DNA of 31,738 nucleotides from ATM1 sp003577165 (GCA_030263715.1 SZPM01000025.1:1-31738); one strand, 5' to 3'. Counted from the first letter of the stretch, positions 21,499-30,116 are shown. Notes: generated from the letters alone by a model not told the origin. Program-made: numbers and translations.

Positions 21499-24174
21499 GT
21501 GTTCCGCGCCGCGAAGTGGATCTGGAGGCCTGGGTCGCGCACCGACTGGAACGACTGGGTGGCCTTCCGATGCGCTTTCGACCTCCCAAAGAAGCCTGAG
21601 ATTGCGAACCTCACGGTCACGGCCGACGCCCGCTACTGGGCTTGGATCAACGGGGAGTTCGTCTTGGAGGGCCCGCCCAGGGGGTACCCGGACGATTGGA
21701 TGGTGGACCTCCGGGACGTTGGAGCGCTCCTGCGGGCCGGCGCCAATCGCCTCACGATCCTCGTCCACGCTCCAGGCGTCTCGACGTTCCAGTACATCCA
21801 CTCCGACGCCGGCCTGATCGCCGAGCTGGAAGCAGACGGCCATTTGGTCGCCGCAACCGACGCGAAGTGGGAATGCCTGCCGGGAGCGCTGGGCCTCGCC
21901 AAAGAGCGCAGGATCTGCTGCCAGATGGGCTGGCAGGAGCCGCCCTGGTCGGACAGGCGGCCCGCCCTCTTCGGAGACGGAGCGGGCTGGATCCCTGCCG
22001 TCGAGGTCACCGATGACCGGCGCCTGCACCCGGCTCACTCCTCAATCGCCCCTCCGGAACCTGTCCCCGCCGCGGCGGTTGTATCCGCCGCAACGGTGCG
22101 AAGACCTCGGACCTCGTGGTCGTTCAGCCTCCGGCGGTTCCTTCTTCCCGGCTACCTCGACGCCGCGCCTCAGCAGATCCATGGAGTGGTGGGCATAGGG
22201 TTTCACGTGAAACATCCCGGCACGATCCTGTTCGAGTTTCCCCCTCCCTGGTTCTGGGTGCGGCCGTCCGGCAACCTCAATGGCGCACTCCTGATCGAGG
22301 CTGAATCGCGCCACAACCCGTGGCAGAGGGGGATTGCTCTCCAAGGAGAGGTCCGCCCAGGCAGAAACTTCGTCGCCTTCGACGTCTCCGGCCACTTCCA
22401 CGAGTGGACTCTCGCCCTCACGGTGGACGACGTCGAACTCGAGTTGACCGGCCCGGTCCTGGTCGCAAACACCGGCGACAATCCGGCCCTCAAGGCGGAG
22501 TTAGCCGCCGCTGAGAGCGAACAAACGTGGCTCGGGAGGCCCGAAGTCGCCGTCCTGCCCCCGGACGATCCTGCGATAGACGCCTCAGCCCCCGCGGGTC
22601 TAACCGCTTACGCAGAGGACGCCGAGCCGCTTGGCGGGGCTCAGGCGGAGGATTTCGCCCTTCCCGACGCCGAGGGGCGAGTCATCCTCGATCTGGGGCG
22701 CATGACGGTCGGTCACTGGGACTTCGAAGCCGTATCGGATGCCCCCACGCGGCTCGTTTTGCACGGCTTCGAGGCCTACCAGGAAGGCAAGCCGGACTTC
22801 CCATGGGAGATGTCCAACACGTTCGAGGTGGACCTGCCGGCCGGCCGCTCTCACGTCATGTCTCTCCTGAGGCGGGGAGCCCGCTACGTGTCCGTTCAGG
22901 GCCAGAGAGCCCGCGTCACAGGCTTCAAGACCCTCGAAGCGACGCGACGGTACGGGGCTCCGGCTGAATTTCGCTGCGGCGATCCCATCCTCGACGACGT
23001 CTATCAGATGTCGCTGCTCACGCTTCGGCTGTGCAGCGAAGACACGTTCGTCGACTGCCCGACCTACGAGCAGACCCACTGGGTCGGGGATATGCGAACC
23101 GAGGCGTTAGTCAACTACGCGGTACTCGGAGACGTACCGCTCGTTCGACGTTGTTTGCAGCTTGGAGCCCAAAGCCTGCAAAAAAGCGCCTTCGTAGAGA
23201 GCCACGTGCCGAGCGGATGGCACTCGATCATCCCGGCGTGGAGCTTCCTCTGGGCCGTCGCCTGTTGGGAGCATGCGATTTTTACAGGCGATCGCGATTT
23301 CCTTAGAGAAATCCTTCCGAGCCTTGCGTCCCAACTCACGGCAGCTCGCGCGCACATCGGCGACGAGGGCCTCTTTGAGATCGAAGCCTGGAACCTCAGC
23401 GACTGGGCACCCATGGACGCTCCGGGCCGAGGCGTGGTAACCGCCAACCAGGGGTGGCTTGCCCTCGCGGCTCGCGCAACCCACGACGCAGCGGCCTGGC
23501 TCGGAGAAACATCCCTCGCCGACGAGGCGCTTAGCCTCTGGCACGGGCTGAAGGACCCCGTGAGCCGGCGCCTATGGTCATCGGAGAAGCAGGCGTACGT
23601 GGACTGCATCGATCCAGAATCCGGATCCCCCTCGCAGACCTTTTCCGTTCAGACACAGTGCCTGCTGTTCCTCGCCGGGCTTGTGCCCTTCGAGCGGTCG
23701 GACCGAATCGCGCAGATCCTCCGCACGGGCGCCGAGGACGAGGGCTTCGTCCAAGTGGGGACACCCTTCTTCGCCTTCTTCCTCTTCGAGGCGCTGGAGA
23801 AACTGGGCGAAACCCATCGCATCATCGAGATAATCAAAGAAAAATGGGGCTTCATGAGAAATGCGGGCTCCACGACCTGCTGGGAGCTGTTTCCCAGCTA
23901 TCTTCCGGCAGGAAGGTGGACGAGAAGTTACTGTCACGCCTGGAGTTGCGCGCCCGCCTACTTCCTGCAGCGTCACGCTCTGGGGCTCCGCCAACTCAAC
24001 ATCGGCGCCACGGAATTCGTGTTCACGCCCGGCCGTGCGCCGTTTGAAGAGTGCGAGGGCGAATCCGCTACTCCTCACGGGATGATTCGCGCTCGCTGGC
24101 GCAGGACGCCCGACGGCGTCGAGGCCGAAGTCGAAGTCCCCGACGGAGTCACGGTCGAGACCGTAACGCCGTAG
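21499..24174 (+). CDS. GH78 alpha-L-rhamnosidase-like enzyme
   Basis: An 891-residue enzyme with no signal peptide, so probably cytoplasmic. It would hydrolyse terminal alpha-L-rhamnose from oligosaccharides or glycosides. N-terminal beta domains (WIWRPG ... ARYWAWINGEFVLEGPPRG) are followed by an (alpha/alpha)6 barrel. The acidic residues D519, E524 and D531 in VDCPTYEQTHWVGDM and E796 in TTCWELFP keep the spacing of the catalytic and substrate-binding residues of Bacillus RhaB (D567, E572, D579, E841). SYCHAWSCAPAYFL near the end is also typical. The start is GTG at 21499. An ATG two bases earlier is in another frame. The divergent ABC/GT operon begins 71 bases away, and the DUF512 gene follows after 16 bases. 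Confidence 0.88.
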   Translation: MFRAAKWIWRPGSRTDWNDWVAFRCAFDLPKKPEIANLTVTADARYWAWINGEFVLEGPPRGYPDDWMVDLRDVGALLRAGANRLTILVHAPGVSTFQYIHSDAGLIAELEADGHLVAATDAKWECLPGALGLAKERRICCQMGWQEPPWSDRRPALFGDGAGWIPAVEVTDDRRLHPAHSSIAPPEPVPAAAVVSAATVRRPRTSWSFSLRRFLLPGYLDAAPQQIHGVVGIGFHVKHPGTILFEFPPPWFWVRPSGNLNGALLIEAESRHNPWQRGIALQGEVRPGRNFVAFDVSGHFHEWTLALTVDDVELELTGPVLVANTGDNPALKAELAAAESEQTWLGRPEVAVLPPDDPAIDASAPAGLTAYAEDAEPLGGAQAEDFALPDAEGRVILDLGRMTVGHWDFEAVSDAPTRLVLHGFEAYQEGKPDFPWEMSNTFEVDLPAGRSHVMSLLRRGARYVSVQGQRARVTGFKTLEATRRYGAPAEFRCGDPILDDVYQMSLLTLRLCSEDTFVDCPTYEQTHWVGDMRTEALVNYAVLGDVPLVRRCLQLGAQSLQKSAFVESHVPSGWHSIIPAWSFLWAVACWEHAIFTGDRDFLREILPSLASQLTAARAHIGDEGLFEIEAWNLSDWAPMDAPGRGVVTANQGWLALAARATHDAAAWLGETSLADEALSLWHGLKDPVSRRLWSSEKQAYVDCIDPESGSPSQTFSVQTQCLLFLAGLVPFERSDRIAQILRTGAEDEGFVQVGTPFFAFFLFEALEKLGETHRIIEIIKEKWGFMRNAGSTTCWELFPSYLPAGRWTRSYCHAWSCAPAYFLQRHALGLRQLNIGATEFVFTPGRAPFEECEGESATPHGMIRARWRRTPDGVEAEVEVPDGVTVETVTP

Positions 24175-24190
24175 AGGTTTAATCCAAATA

Positions 24191-25552
24191 TTGTCTGAGT
24201 TGATCCAGATTCGCACCCGCGGCTTGGTCGTCAAAAGCGTCGCGCCGAATTCTCCAGGAAGCCGAGCCGGACTGCAAAGCGGTGACGTGATCCGCAAAGT
24301 GAACGGCGTCTCCGTGAACGACGTGATCGACTTCCAGTTTCAAACGAGTGAAGAACGATTCGAAATCGAATTCGTGAGGCAAGGGGAATACCGAACGGCC
24401 GTGTGCGAGCGCGGGTGGGGGGAAGAAGTCGGCCTCGATTTCAGTTTCGAACTGGCGGATCAAATTCACACTTGCGACAACAAGTGCGTTTTTTGCTTCA
24501 TCCACCAAATGCCCAAAGGAATGCGAAAGTCGCTCTATTTGATGGATGACGACTTTCGTCTTAGTTTCCTGCACGGCAATTACGTAACGCTCACGAACAT
24601 GTCGGAAGACGAGTTCGCGCGAACGAAGGAGCAGGGACTCTCGCCCCTCTACGTTTCGGTGCACGCCACCGATCCCAGGCTCCGCGGTTACATGCTCGGC
24701 CGCGGCGCGCCGGAGCCCATCCTCCCTCGCATCCGCGACCTCGGCGCGAGCGGCATCTCCGTGCACTGCCAGGTCGTGTTATGCCCAGGCTTGAACGACG
24801 GAGCGGCCTTCGATCAGACCGTCGCCGACCTGGCGGACCTTCACGAAAAGCGCTCAGGCCTTTCGGGAGGCACGCTGAGTGTCGCGGTCGTTCCGGTCGG
24901 ACTGACCCAGTTTCGGCACAACCTCTATCCGATCCGACCCGTGACTCCCGACTACGCGCGCGAATTCCTGAAGACCTGCGAAAGGTGGCGCCGATCTCTG
25001 AAACCGGATCTGGGCACAGGCTTCGTGTTTCCCGCCGACGAGTGGTTCTACTATGCAGGCCAAGAGGTGCCGGGTCGAGCCTGGTACGAGGACTTCCCCC
25101 AGTTCGAAGACGGCATCGGCAACATGAGGCTGTTCCTCGACCAGTCGAAACGCGCCCTCAAATCGTTCAGCGGCGCAAAGGCGCTTCGCGATCTGACGCT
25201 CGTCACTTCGCCGCTTCCCAGCCGCGTCATCGAGTGGCTTGCCGACGAATTGCGCTTGCGACTTAGAACAGAAGTTCTCGTTCGCGTTGTGCGCAACCGG
25301 TTCTTCGGAGAGTCCATCACGGTTGCCGGGCTGATGACGGGGCAGGATGTTTCACGGACATTAAGAGAAGAAGGGGCGAAGGGAATCGTCGCCATCCCCG
25401 ACATCTGCCTAAAGGACGGCACGCTCTTTGTGGACGATTACGACATCGAGCGAGTGCGAACCGAGACAGGGCTCGACGTGCGTGCGGTTCCAACGCGCGC
25501 CAGAGAGTTTCTGAAAACCTGGATTCCCGAAAACGTGCTGGCGATCAGCTAA
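24191..25552 (+). CDS. DUF512/PDZ radical-SAM-type iron-sulfur protein
   Basis: A 453-residue protein of a widely conserved but uncharacterised family. Residues about 5-45 are PDZ-like (GLVVKSVAPNSPGSRAGLQSGDVIRKVNG, described here by its ends). A CxxxCxxC motif (C95, C99, C102) of radical SAM type follows, then VSVHATDPRLRGYMLGR, QVVLCPGLNDG, and the DUF512 region with VPVGLTQFRHNLYPIRPVT, GTGFVFPADEWFYYAG and YEDFPQFEDGIGNMRLF. The likely start is TTG at 24191, 16 bases after the GH78 stop, with AGAGG 13 bases upstream. The 3' end overlaps convergent cdsA by 8 bases. The iron-sulfur chemistry is inferred from the Cys motif. Confidence 0.9.
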   Translation: MSELIQIRTRGLVVKSVAPNSPGSRAGLQSGDVIRKVNGVSVNDVIDFQFQTSEERFEIEFVRQGEYRTAVCERGWGEEVGLDFSFELADQIHTCDNKCVFCFIHQMPKGMRKSLYLMDDDFRLSFLHGNYVTLTNMSEDEFARTKEQGLSPLYVSVHATDPRLRGYMLGRGAPEPILPRIRDLGASGISVHCQVVLCPGLNDGAAFDQTVADLADLHEKRSGLSGGTLSVAVVPVGLTQFRHNLYPIRPVTPDYAREFLKTCERWRRSLKPDLGTGFVFPADEWFYYAGQEVPGRAWYEDFPQFEDGIGNMRLFLDQSKRALKSFSGAKALRDLTLVTSPLPSRVIEWLADELRLRLRTEVLVRVVRNRFFGESITVAGLMTGQDVSRTLREEGAKGIVAIPDICLKDGTLFVDDYDIERVRTETGLDVRAVPTRAREFLKTWIPENVLAIS

Positions 25553-26348
25553 CTGTCTTTGCAAAGAACTCAAGAAACACCGCCGTCATCGGCGCGGACA
25601 GCAAGAGCGAGTCGAGCCGGTCGAGCAGACCCCCGTGGCCGGGAAGGGCCGCCCCGCTGTCCTTGATTCCGAGGCTCCGCTTCCACGCGCTCTGATAGAA
25701 ATCGCCGAGCTGCCCGAAGACGCCGACGACGCCACCGACGACCAGGCCAATCCCAGCCGACTCGCGAAGCGGCCCTGCCAAGAGCCAGCCGACGAGGAGC
25801 GACGCGGCGAGGTTCGCGGCCGACCCTTCCCAGGTTTTCGAAGGCGAAATCGAGGGCGCGACCTTGTGCTTCCCAAACGATCGGCCGGTGAGCATCGCCG
25901 CCGTGTCCCCGGCCCACTGGCAGATCAGCAGCAACAAAACTAAAGAAGGAAGCGCCGGCCAATCGGCATCCGTAGACCCGACCTCGGCCGCGCGAAGGTG
26001 AACCAGCACGGTGAATGGCGCAGCCACCCAGAACAGTGGCAGAGCGAACTGACGCACTGACCGGAAGCCCCGCGGAAGGAAGAAAGCCCACACGACCGGC
26101 GAGAGCATGGCCACGAGCCAGATCGGATCCGGCAGAGGTCGCGGAGCGAGCCAGACAGAGAAAGCGACCGCCGCTAAGGCGAGGGCGCCTCCGATGGCGG
26201 CGTAACCCCTCTCGGCGAGAGCGAACTCGATGACGCATCCCGCGGCCGCGAGCGTGATTAGCACCTGCAACGGTACGAGCGACGGGGCGATCAGGACGGC
26301 GACGACGATCGGAATGGCGACTGCGGCGGTGACGACGCGCGCGAGCAC
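25545..26348 (-). CDS. cdsA: Phosphatidate cytidylyltransferase
   Basis: A 267-residue inner-membrane enzyme that makes CDP-diacylglycerol from phosphatidate and CTP, the entry step to bacterial phospholipids. About seven to eight hydrophobic segments are visible. The C-terminus carries the CdsA signature: KHKVAPSISPSKTWEGSAAN, then GDFYQSAWKRSLGIKDSGAALPGHGGLLDRLDSL (described by its ends), with the conserved Asp of GHGGxLDRLDS. The start is GTG at 26348 with GGAGG nine bases upstream. It follows the LuxR-type regulator by 6 bases, so it probably belongs to the sigma-factor operon. In many bacteria cdsA instead sits with uppS and dxr, which are not seen here. Confidence 0.95.
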   Translation of the reverse strand: MLARVVTAAVAIPIVVAVLIAPSLVPLQVLITLAAAGCVIEFALAERGYAAIGGALALAAVAFSVWLAPRPLPDPIWLVAMLSPVVWAFFLPRGFRSVRQFALPLFWVAAPFTVLVHLRAAEVGSTDADWPALPSLVLLLLICQWAGDTAAMLTGRSFGKHKVAPSISPSKTWEGSAANLAASLLVGWLLAGPLRESAGIGLVVGGVVGVFGQLGDFYQSAWKRSLGIKDSGAALPGHGGLLDRLDSLLLSAPMTAVFLEFFAKTVS

Positions 26349-26354
26349 GCGCCC

Positions 26355-26978
26355 CTACCTCCGAACCCTGCCGAACGACATCCGTAGGAGGGCGATCTGC
26401 GTGCGATTGCGAAGACCGTGCTTTTTGAGAATCTGGCTCACCAGATTCTTCACGCTCTGCTCGCCGAGCCCAAGTTCCTGGCCGATCTCACGATTCGACA
26501 GCCCTTCCGCGACAAGCGCAGCAACGTCTCGTTCGCGAGGCGAAAGGCGCAGCGTCAGTGCCGGAGGAATGGCGTCGTCGGAATACGGGTTCCACGGCTC
26601 GCCACTCGCGAGCGCGCGCACCGCCGCGCACAGAGTCTCAAAACTATCCGTTCTCAGCACGTGACCGCTGCACGCTGCGGCGATGCTCGTATCGAAATGC
26701 GACGCCAACTCCGGGTCCGAGAGCACGAGCACTTTGAGTTCGCGCAGAGCGGACTGAGCAAACTCGCGATCCGCGAATGCGGAGACCATCCGAGCGTCCA
26801 CGAGAGCCACGTCGGGCTGAGAGTCGAGGAGCGCGCGCGTGAGAAGGGTGGAATCCGTGCAAGTCCCGGCGACCTCGAAATCCGGTTCGTGCGCGAACAG
26901 CGCGCGGAGGCCCTGGAGATTAAGCAACTCCTTGTCAGCGATGAAAACGCGGATGGTTCTTGCAGGGCCGCTGATCAT
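26355..26978 (-). CDS. LuxR/NarL-type response regulator with atypical receiver
   Basis: A 207-residue regulator. The N-terminal part has receiver form (IRVFIADKELLNLQGLRALF; the phosphoacceptor would be D61 in VALVDARM). The acidic pair is reduced to D15-K16, and the conserved Lys is Arg (GHVLRTDS). The C-terminus is a clear LuxR helix-turn-helix (LSPRERDVAALVAEGLSNREIGQELGLGEQSVKNLVSQILKKH, described by its ends LSPRERDV and LKKHGL). No histidine kinase is nearby, so it may act without phosphorylation. It lies 39 bases after the sigma factor gene and 6 bases before cdsA. The start at 26978 has no strong ribosome-binding site. Confidence 0.88.
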   Translation of the reverse strand: MISGPARTIRVFIADKELLNLQGLRALFAHEPDFEVAGTCTDSTLLTRALLDSQPDVALVDARMVSAFADREFAQSALRELKVLVLSDPELASHFDTSIAAACSGHVLRTDSFETLCAAVRALASGEPWNPYSDDAIPPALTLRLSPRERDVAALVAEGLSNREIGQELGLGEQSVKNLVSQILKKHGLRNRTQIALLRMSFGRVRR

Positions 26979-27017
26979 GGTTCAGATCCGGTGCATCTGA
27001 GCGAGGGTTGCGAACGC

Positions 27018-27650
27018 TCAGTCTTGAAGGAACTGTCCGATCTTGCGCTTGATCCGCTGCAGCGCATTGTCGATCGACTTCGAGCGGCACTTTAGCTCGA
27101 CGGACATCTCACGGTAGGACTTGCCCTGCAGATAGCAGCGGAGGACTTGCGACTCATGCTCGCTCATTAGGTGCTTCACGGCCTGATGGAGGTTCTTCGG
27201 GATTTTGCGCGCTGTGAGTTTGTCCTCGGGGTTGATGCCGCAGGGGTCGGCGATGACGTCGAGAAGTACGCCGTCGTCCTCGCTGGTAAGAGGCTGGGTC
27301 AGGGAGATGTAGGCGTTGAGCGGGAAGTGCTTCTGACGAGTGGCGGTCTTGACTGCGGTAATGATCTGGCGGGTGACGCAGAGTTCGGCAAACGGTCGAA
27401 ACTTCGCTCGGCGGTCGCTCCGGAAGTCGCGGATCGCTTTGTAGAGTCCGATCATGCCCTCCTGGACGACGTCGTCGTGGTCGGCCCCCACGAGATAGAA
27501 CGCCCGCGCCTTCGTCTCGACCAGGGGTCGGTACCGATCCATCAGGCACTCGGCCGCGCGCAAGTCTCCCTCGCGAGCGCGAGCGACGAAATCCTCGTCG
27601 TTTACGCCGAGTCCGGCAATAGCCGGGTCTTCGTAGGCAAAGAACGTCAT
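27018..27650 (-). CDS. RNA polymerase sigma factor, SigH/sigma-70 type
   Basis: A 210-residue alternative sigma factor. Region 2 is visible as LMDRYRPLVETKARAFYLVGADHDDVVQEGMIGLYKAIRDF (described by its ends, with the DDVVQEG -10-binding helix). Region 4 is SEHESQVLRCYLQGKSYREMS ... SKSIDNALQRIKRKI (first block by its ends). The NALQRIKRK end and overall size resemble Bacillus SigH (Spo0H), not ECF factors. The ATG at 27650 has GGAAGG seven bases upstream, and a promoter-like pair lies farther up. It heads a probable operon with the LuxR-type regulator and cdsA. Which genes it controls is not visible. Confidence 0.9.
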   Translation of the reverse strand: MTFFAYEDPAIAGLGVNDEDFVARAREGDLRAAECLMDRYRPLVETKARAFYLVGADHDDVVQEGMIGLYKAIRDFRSDRRAKFRPFAELCVTRQIITAVKTATRQKHFPLNAYISLTQPLTSEDDGVLLDVIADPCGINPEDKLTARKIPKNLHQAVKHLMSEHESQVLRCYLQGKSYREMSVELKCRSKSIDNALQRIKRKIGQFLQD

Positions 27651-27717
27651 GCCTCTCCCTTCCTCCCCCGGTCGGGTCCGTTGAATACTTCTGCCCGCGG
27701 GCAGCACAGCCGCCGAC

Positions 27718-27747
27718 AGTCTAGAAAATCCACCGGGGTGCTGTCAA
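27718..27747 (-). promoter_or_regulatory. Sigma-70-type promoter of the SigH-like gene
   Basis: On the minus strand a perfect TTGACA (27742-27747) and TAGACT (27718-27723, 4 of 6 to TATAAT) are 18 bases apart, about 68 bases before the start codon. Transcription would begin near 27711. A DnaA-box-like TTTTCCACA (8 of 9) stands farther upstream at 27795-27803. Confidence 0.65.
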
Positions 27748-27826
27748 GGAACGGCCACCTTTTTGCGAGGATTTTCTGGACGAAAGGGTTCGAGTTTTCC
27801 ACAGGCTCGTGGGAAACCGGCTCCGC

Positions 27827-28294
27827 TCAGAGGACTTCGAAATCGGAAAGAACGGACTCGATCGTCTCCGGATCGAAGCCCGCTGAGGCCAGTCGCCTCG
27901 ATGCTCGGCGTAGAAGATCCCGCCGTGCGTCGCCTTTCGCGGCTCGACTCATCTCCTCTTCGAGCAATCTGCGCGCCGTGTTGCCGTCCGGTTCGAGGCC
28001 CAAACAAGCGGCGTCTGCATCTTCTCCGTCGCACCCCTTCGACACCAGGTGGTCGCGGATGCGCTGCGCGCTCCAGAGTTTCTCCGCCTGAAGTCTTTGC
28101 GCGAGGCGAGTAGCGAGCCGCACGTCATTCACGTACCCTCTGCGCTCCGCGTCGGCGAGGGCCTGTGCGATCTCGACTTCGGTGAAGCGCTTCGCGCGGA
28201 GTTTCGATTCGATCTCGGCCCTAAAATGGTCGCGCGCCCGGAGGAGTGTGAACGTCACTCCGAGCGCGCTGTTGGAGGTGGGCTTGGAAGTCAC
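27827..28294 (-). CDS. recX: Regulatory protein RecX
   Basis: A 155-residue protein that binds RecA filaments and modulates recombinase activity. It has the three-helix repeats of the family: LLRARDHFRAEIESKLRAK, then VEIAQALADAERRGYVNDVRLATRLAQ (described by ends), then LWSAQRIRDHLVSKG and further helices. Its ATG overlaps the recA stop by 4 bases (ATGA), giving translational coupling, and the recA-recX pair is a standard arrangement. It ends 176 bases before the sigma factor start; no clear terminator is seen after it. Confidence 0.95.
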   Translation of the reverse strand: MTSKPTSNSALGVTFTLLRARDHFRAEIESKLRAKRFTEVEIAQALADAERRGYVNDVRLATRLAQRLQAEKLWSAQRIRDHLVSKGCDGEDADAACLGLEPDGNTARRLLEEEMSRAAKGDARRDLLRRASRRLASAGFDPETIESVLSDFEVL

Positions 28295-29391
28295 TCGTCG
28301 AGGTCGTCGTCCTCCGTTGCGCCTACGGAGACGGCGGCCATCTCTTCGGTGAAGGTGGCGCCGGCCTTGTTGGCGAGTTTGCTGCGGATGTCCGATTCGA
28401 TCTCATCCATGATCTTGAGGTTGGCTTCGAGGAAGGCCTTCGCGTTGTCGCGGCCCTGGCCGAGACGGAGGTCACCGTAGTTGTAGAAGGTGCCGCTTCG
28501 GCTGACGATTTCAAGTTTCTGGGCGACGTCGAGCAGGTCGCCGCTCTTGCTGATCCCTCGTCCGAAAATGATGTCGAACTCGCAGGTGCGGAACGGCGGC
28601 GCGACCTTGTTCTTGACGACCTTGACTTTGGTTCTGGCTCCAATCGGCTCGGTACCGTCCTTCAGCGTTTCGGCGCGCCGAACTTCGATCCGGACCGAGG
28701 CCCAAAACTTGAGGGAGCGCCCGCCCGGCGTCGTCTCGGGGTTGCCGTAGATGACGCCGATCTTCTCTCGCAACTGGTTAATGAAGACCGCGGCGGTCTT
28801 GGTCTTGTTCACGTGACCGCCCAACTTGCGGAGGGCCTGCGACATCATGCGGGCCTGGATGCCGACGTGAGTGTCGCCCATCTCGCCCTCGATCTCCGCC
28901 TTGGGGACGAGCGCCGCGACCGAGTCGAGCACGACGATGTCCACTGCGCCGGACCGGATGACCGCGTCCATGATCTCAAGCGCCTCTTCGCCGGTCGCCG
29001 GCTGGGAGATGTAGAGCCTGTCCACGTCCACTCCGAGGTTCCGGGCGTACTCGACGTCGAGCGCGTGCTCGGCGTCCACGAAGAGCGCGAGTCCGCCCTT
29101 CTTCTGCGCTTCGGCGATGGCGCTGAGGGCGATGGTGGTCTTGCCGGAACTTTCCGTTCCGTAGAGTTCGGTGATGCGGCCGCGGGGGATGCCTCCCACT
29201 CCGAGGGCCAGGTCCAGGCTGATCGAGCCGGTGGGGATGCCCTCGACCCTCTCGTGGGTCGAGTCGCCGAGGCGCATGATCGCGCCCTTACCGAAGGCTT
29301 TTTCAATCTGGCCGAGGGCCATTTGGAGTGCGCGTTCTTTGTCCATCAGGGGCTGTTCCTCGACGACGAGTCCGTTTCGCTTCGATGACAT
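28291..29391 (-). CDS. recA: Recombinase RecA
   Basis: A 366-residue recombinase that forms filaments on single-stranded DNA, drives strand exchange and triggers LexA self-cleavage. Walker A is GTESSGKT (78-85), with Thr replacing the usual Pro. Walker B is VDIVVLDSVAALVPKAE, loop L1 is GIQARMMSQALRKL and L2 INQLREKIGVIYGNPETTPGG (described by its start). The C-terminus ends in the acidic ATEDDDLDE tail. The start at 29391 has GGGAGG six bases upstream. A clear promoter overlapped by two inverted repeats lies upstream, as expected for SOS control. Confidence 0.98.
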   Translation of the reverse strand: MSSKRNGLVVEEQPLMDKERALQMALGQIEKAFGKGAIMRLGDSTHERVEGIPTGSISLDLALGVGGIPRGRITELYGTESSGKTTIALSAIAEAQKKGGLALFVDAEHALDVEYARNLGVDVDRLYISQPATGEEALEIMDAVIRSGAVDIVVLDSVAALVPKAEIEGEMGDTHVGIQARMMSQALRKLGGHVNKTKTAAVFINQLREKIGVIYGNPETTPGGRSLKFWASVRIEVRRAETLKDGTEPIGARTKVKVVKNKVAPPFRTCEFDIIFGRGISKSGDLLDVAQKLEIVSRSGTFYNYGDLRLGQGRDNAKAFLEANLKIMDEIESDIRSKLANKAGATFTEEMAAVSVGATEDDDLDE

Positions 29392-29404
29392 GATTTTCCT
29401 CCCG

Positions 29405-29445
29405 TAGTAGACGATATTCTACTATATCCCTTGACGCGTGTCAAG
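29405..29445 (-). promoter_or_regulatory. recA promoter with two inverted-repeat operator candidates
   Basis: On the minus strand TTGACA (29439-29444) and TAGAAT (29416-29421) are exactly 17 bases apart. Two inverted repeats cover them: CTTGAC-N4-GTCAAG at 29430-29445 on the -35 element, and TAGTAGA-N6-TCTACTA at 29405-29424 on the -10 element, both perfect in their arms. One or both may bind LexA or another repressor. Neither is the E. coli (CTGT-N8-ACAG) or Bacillus (GAAC-N4-GTTC) box. Confidence 0.75.
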
Positions 29446-29518
29446 GGGGATTTTTGGGATTTTTTCGCCTTCGCCGTTCGGCTTCCCGGAGGCTGGGCGG
29501 TGCGAGTATGCTCCCGCC

Positions 29519-30061
29519 ATGTTGAGTTGGATTGCGTGCGCTCTGCTCGCCTCGGCGCCCGTCTCGGGCCCCCTGCCCGCAGGCGTCGCGCGGGCGGACT
29601 ACTCGCCGAGCGGGCCTGTGATCGTGGTGAAGGTCGAAAACCGGGGGACGTTCGAGATCACGACCGACCCCAAGAACTCCCCGAAGACCGTCGCTCGGAT
29701 CACGGAATTGGTGCGCTCGGGCTTCTACGATCGCCAGAGGTTCCATCGGGTGGAGTCGTGGGTGATCCAGTGGGGCGCGCCCGCGAGCAAGACGATGCCG
29801 ATCGACGCGGACGAGGTGCTGAGCGGCGGGAGCGGAAAGCAGATGCCGTTCGAGATGTGCGAAGTGGACTTCATGCGCGGAGTCGTGGGCATCGCGAGCA
29901 CCGGCCTGCAGGTGGGAGGAGACTCCCAGATCTTCATCCTCAAGGCGGACTACGAACGGCTTTGGCACAGTTACGCCGTGCTCGGCAAAGTGACGAAGGG
30001 CATGGAAGTCGTCGACCGCATCACAAAGGGCGACCGGATTACTTCGATGAAAGTGAAGTAG
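29519..30061 (+). CDS. Cyclophilin-type peptidyl-prolyl cis-trans isomerase, exported
   Basis: A 180-residue protein. A short signal-like N-terminus (MLSWIACALLASAPVSG) precedes a cyclophilin domain: FEITTDPKNSPKTVARITELVRSGFYDRQRFHRVESWVIQWGAP (described by its ends), later GVVGIASTGLQVGGDSQIFI and YAVLGKVTKGMEVVDRI. The usual Gln-Gly-Gly-Asp of the active site appears as IQWGAP, and many catalytic side chains are changed, so activity may be low. It would help fold periplasmic proteins. The ATG at 29519 is chosen because it starts the signal-like segment; the frame is open 81 bases farther up. It is divergent from recA. Confidence 0.87.
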   Translation: MLSWIACALLASAPVSGPLPAGVARADYSPSGPVIVVKVENRGTFEITTDPKNSPKTVARITELVRSGFYDRQRFHRVESWVIQWGAPASKTMPIDADEVLSGGSGKQMPFEMCEVDFMRGVVGIASTGLQVGGDSQIFILKADYERLWHSYAVLGKVTKGMEVVDRITKGDRITSMKVK

Positions 30062-30116
30062 CCGGTCACGGCGCGACCCGCGGTTAGTAGTCGCCTACAG
30101 GAGGGATTGTGGAGAG

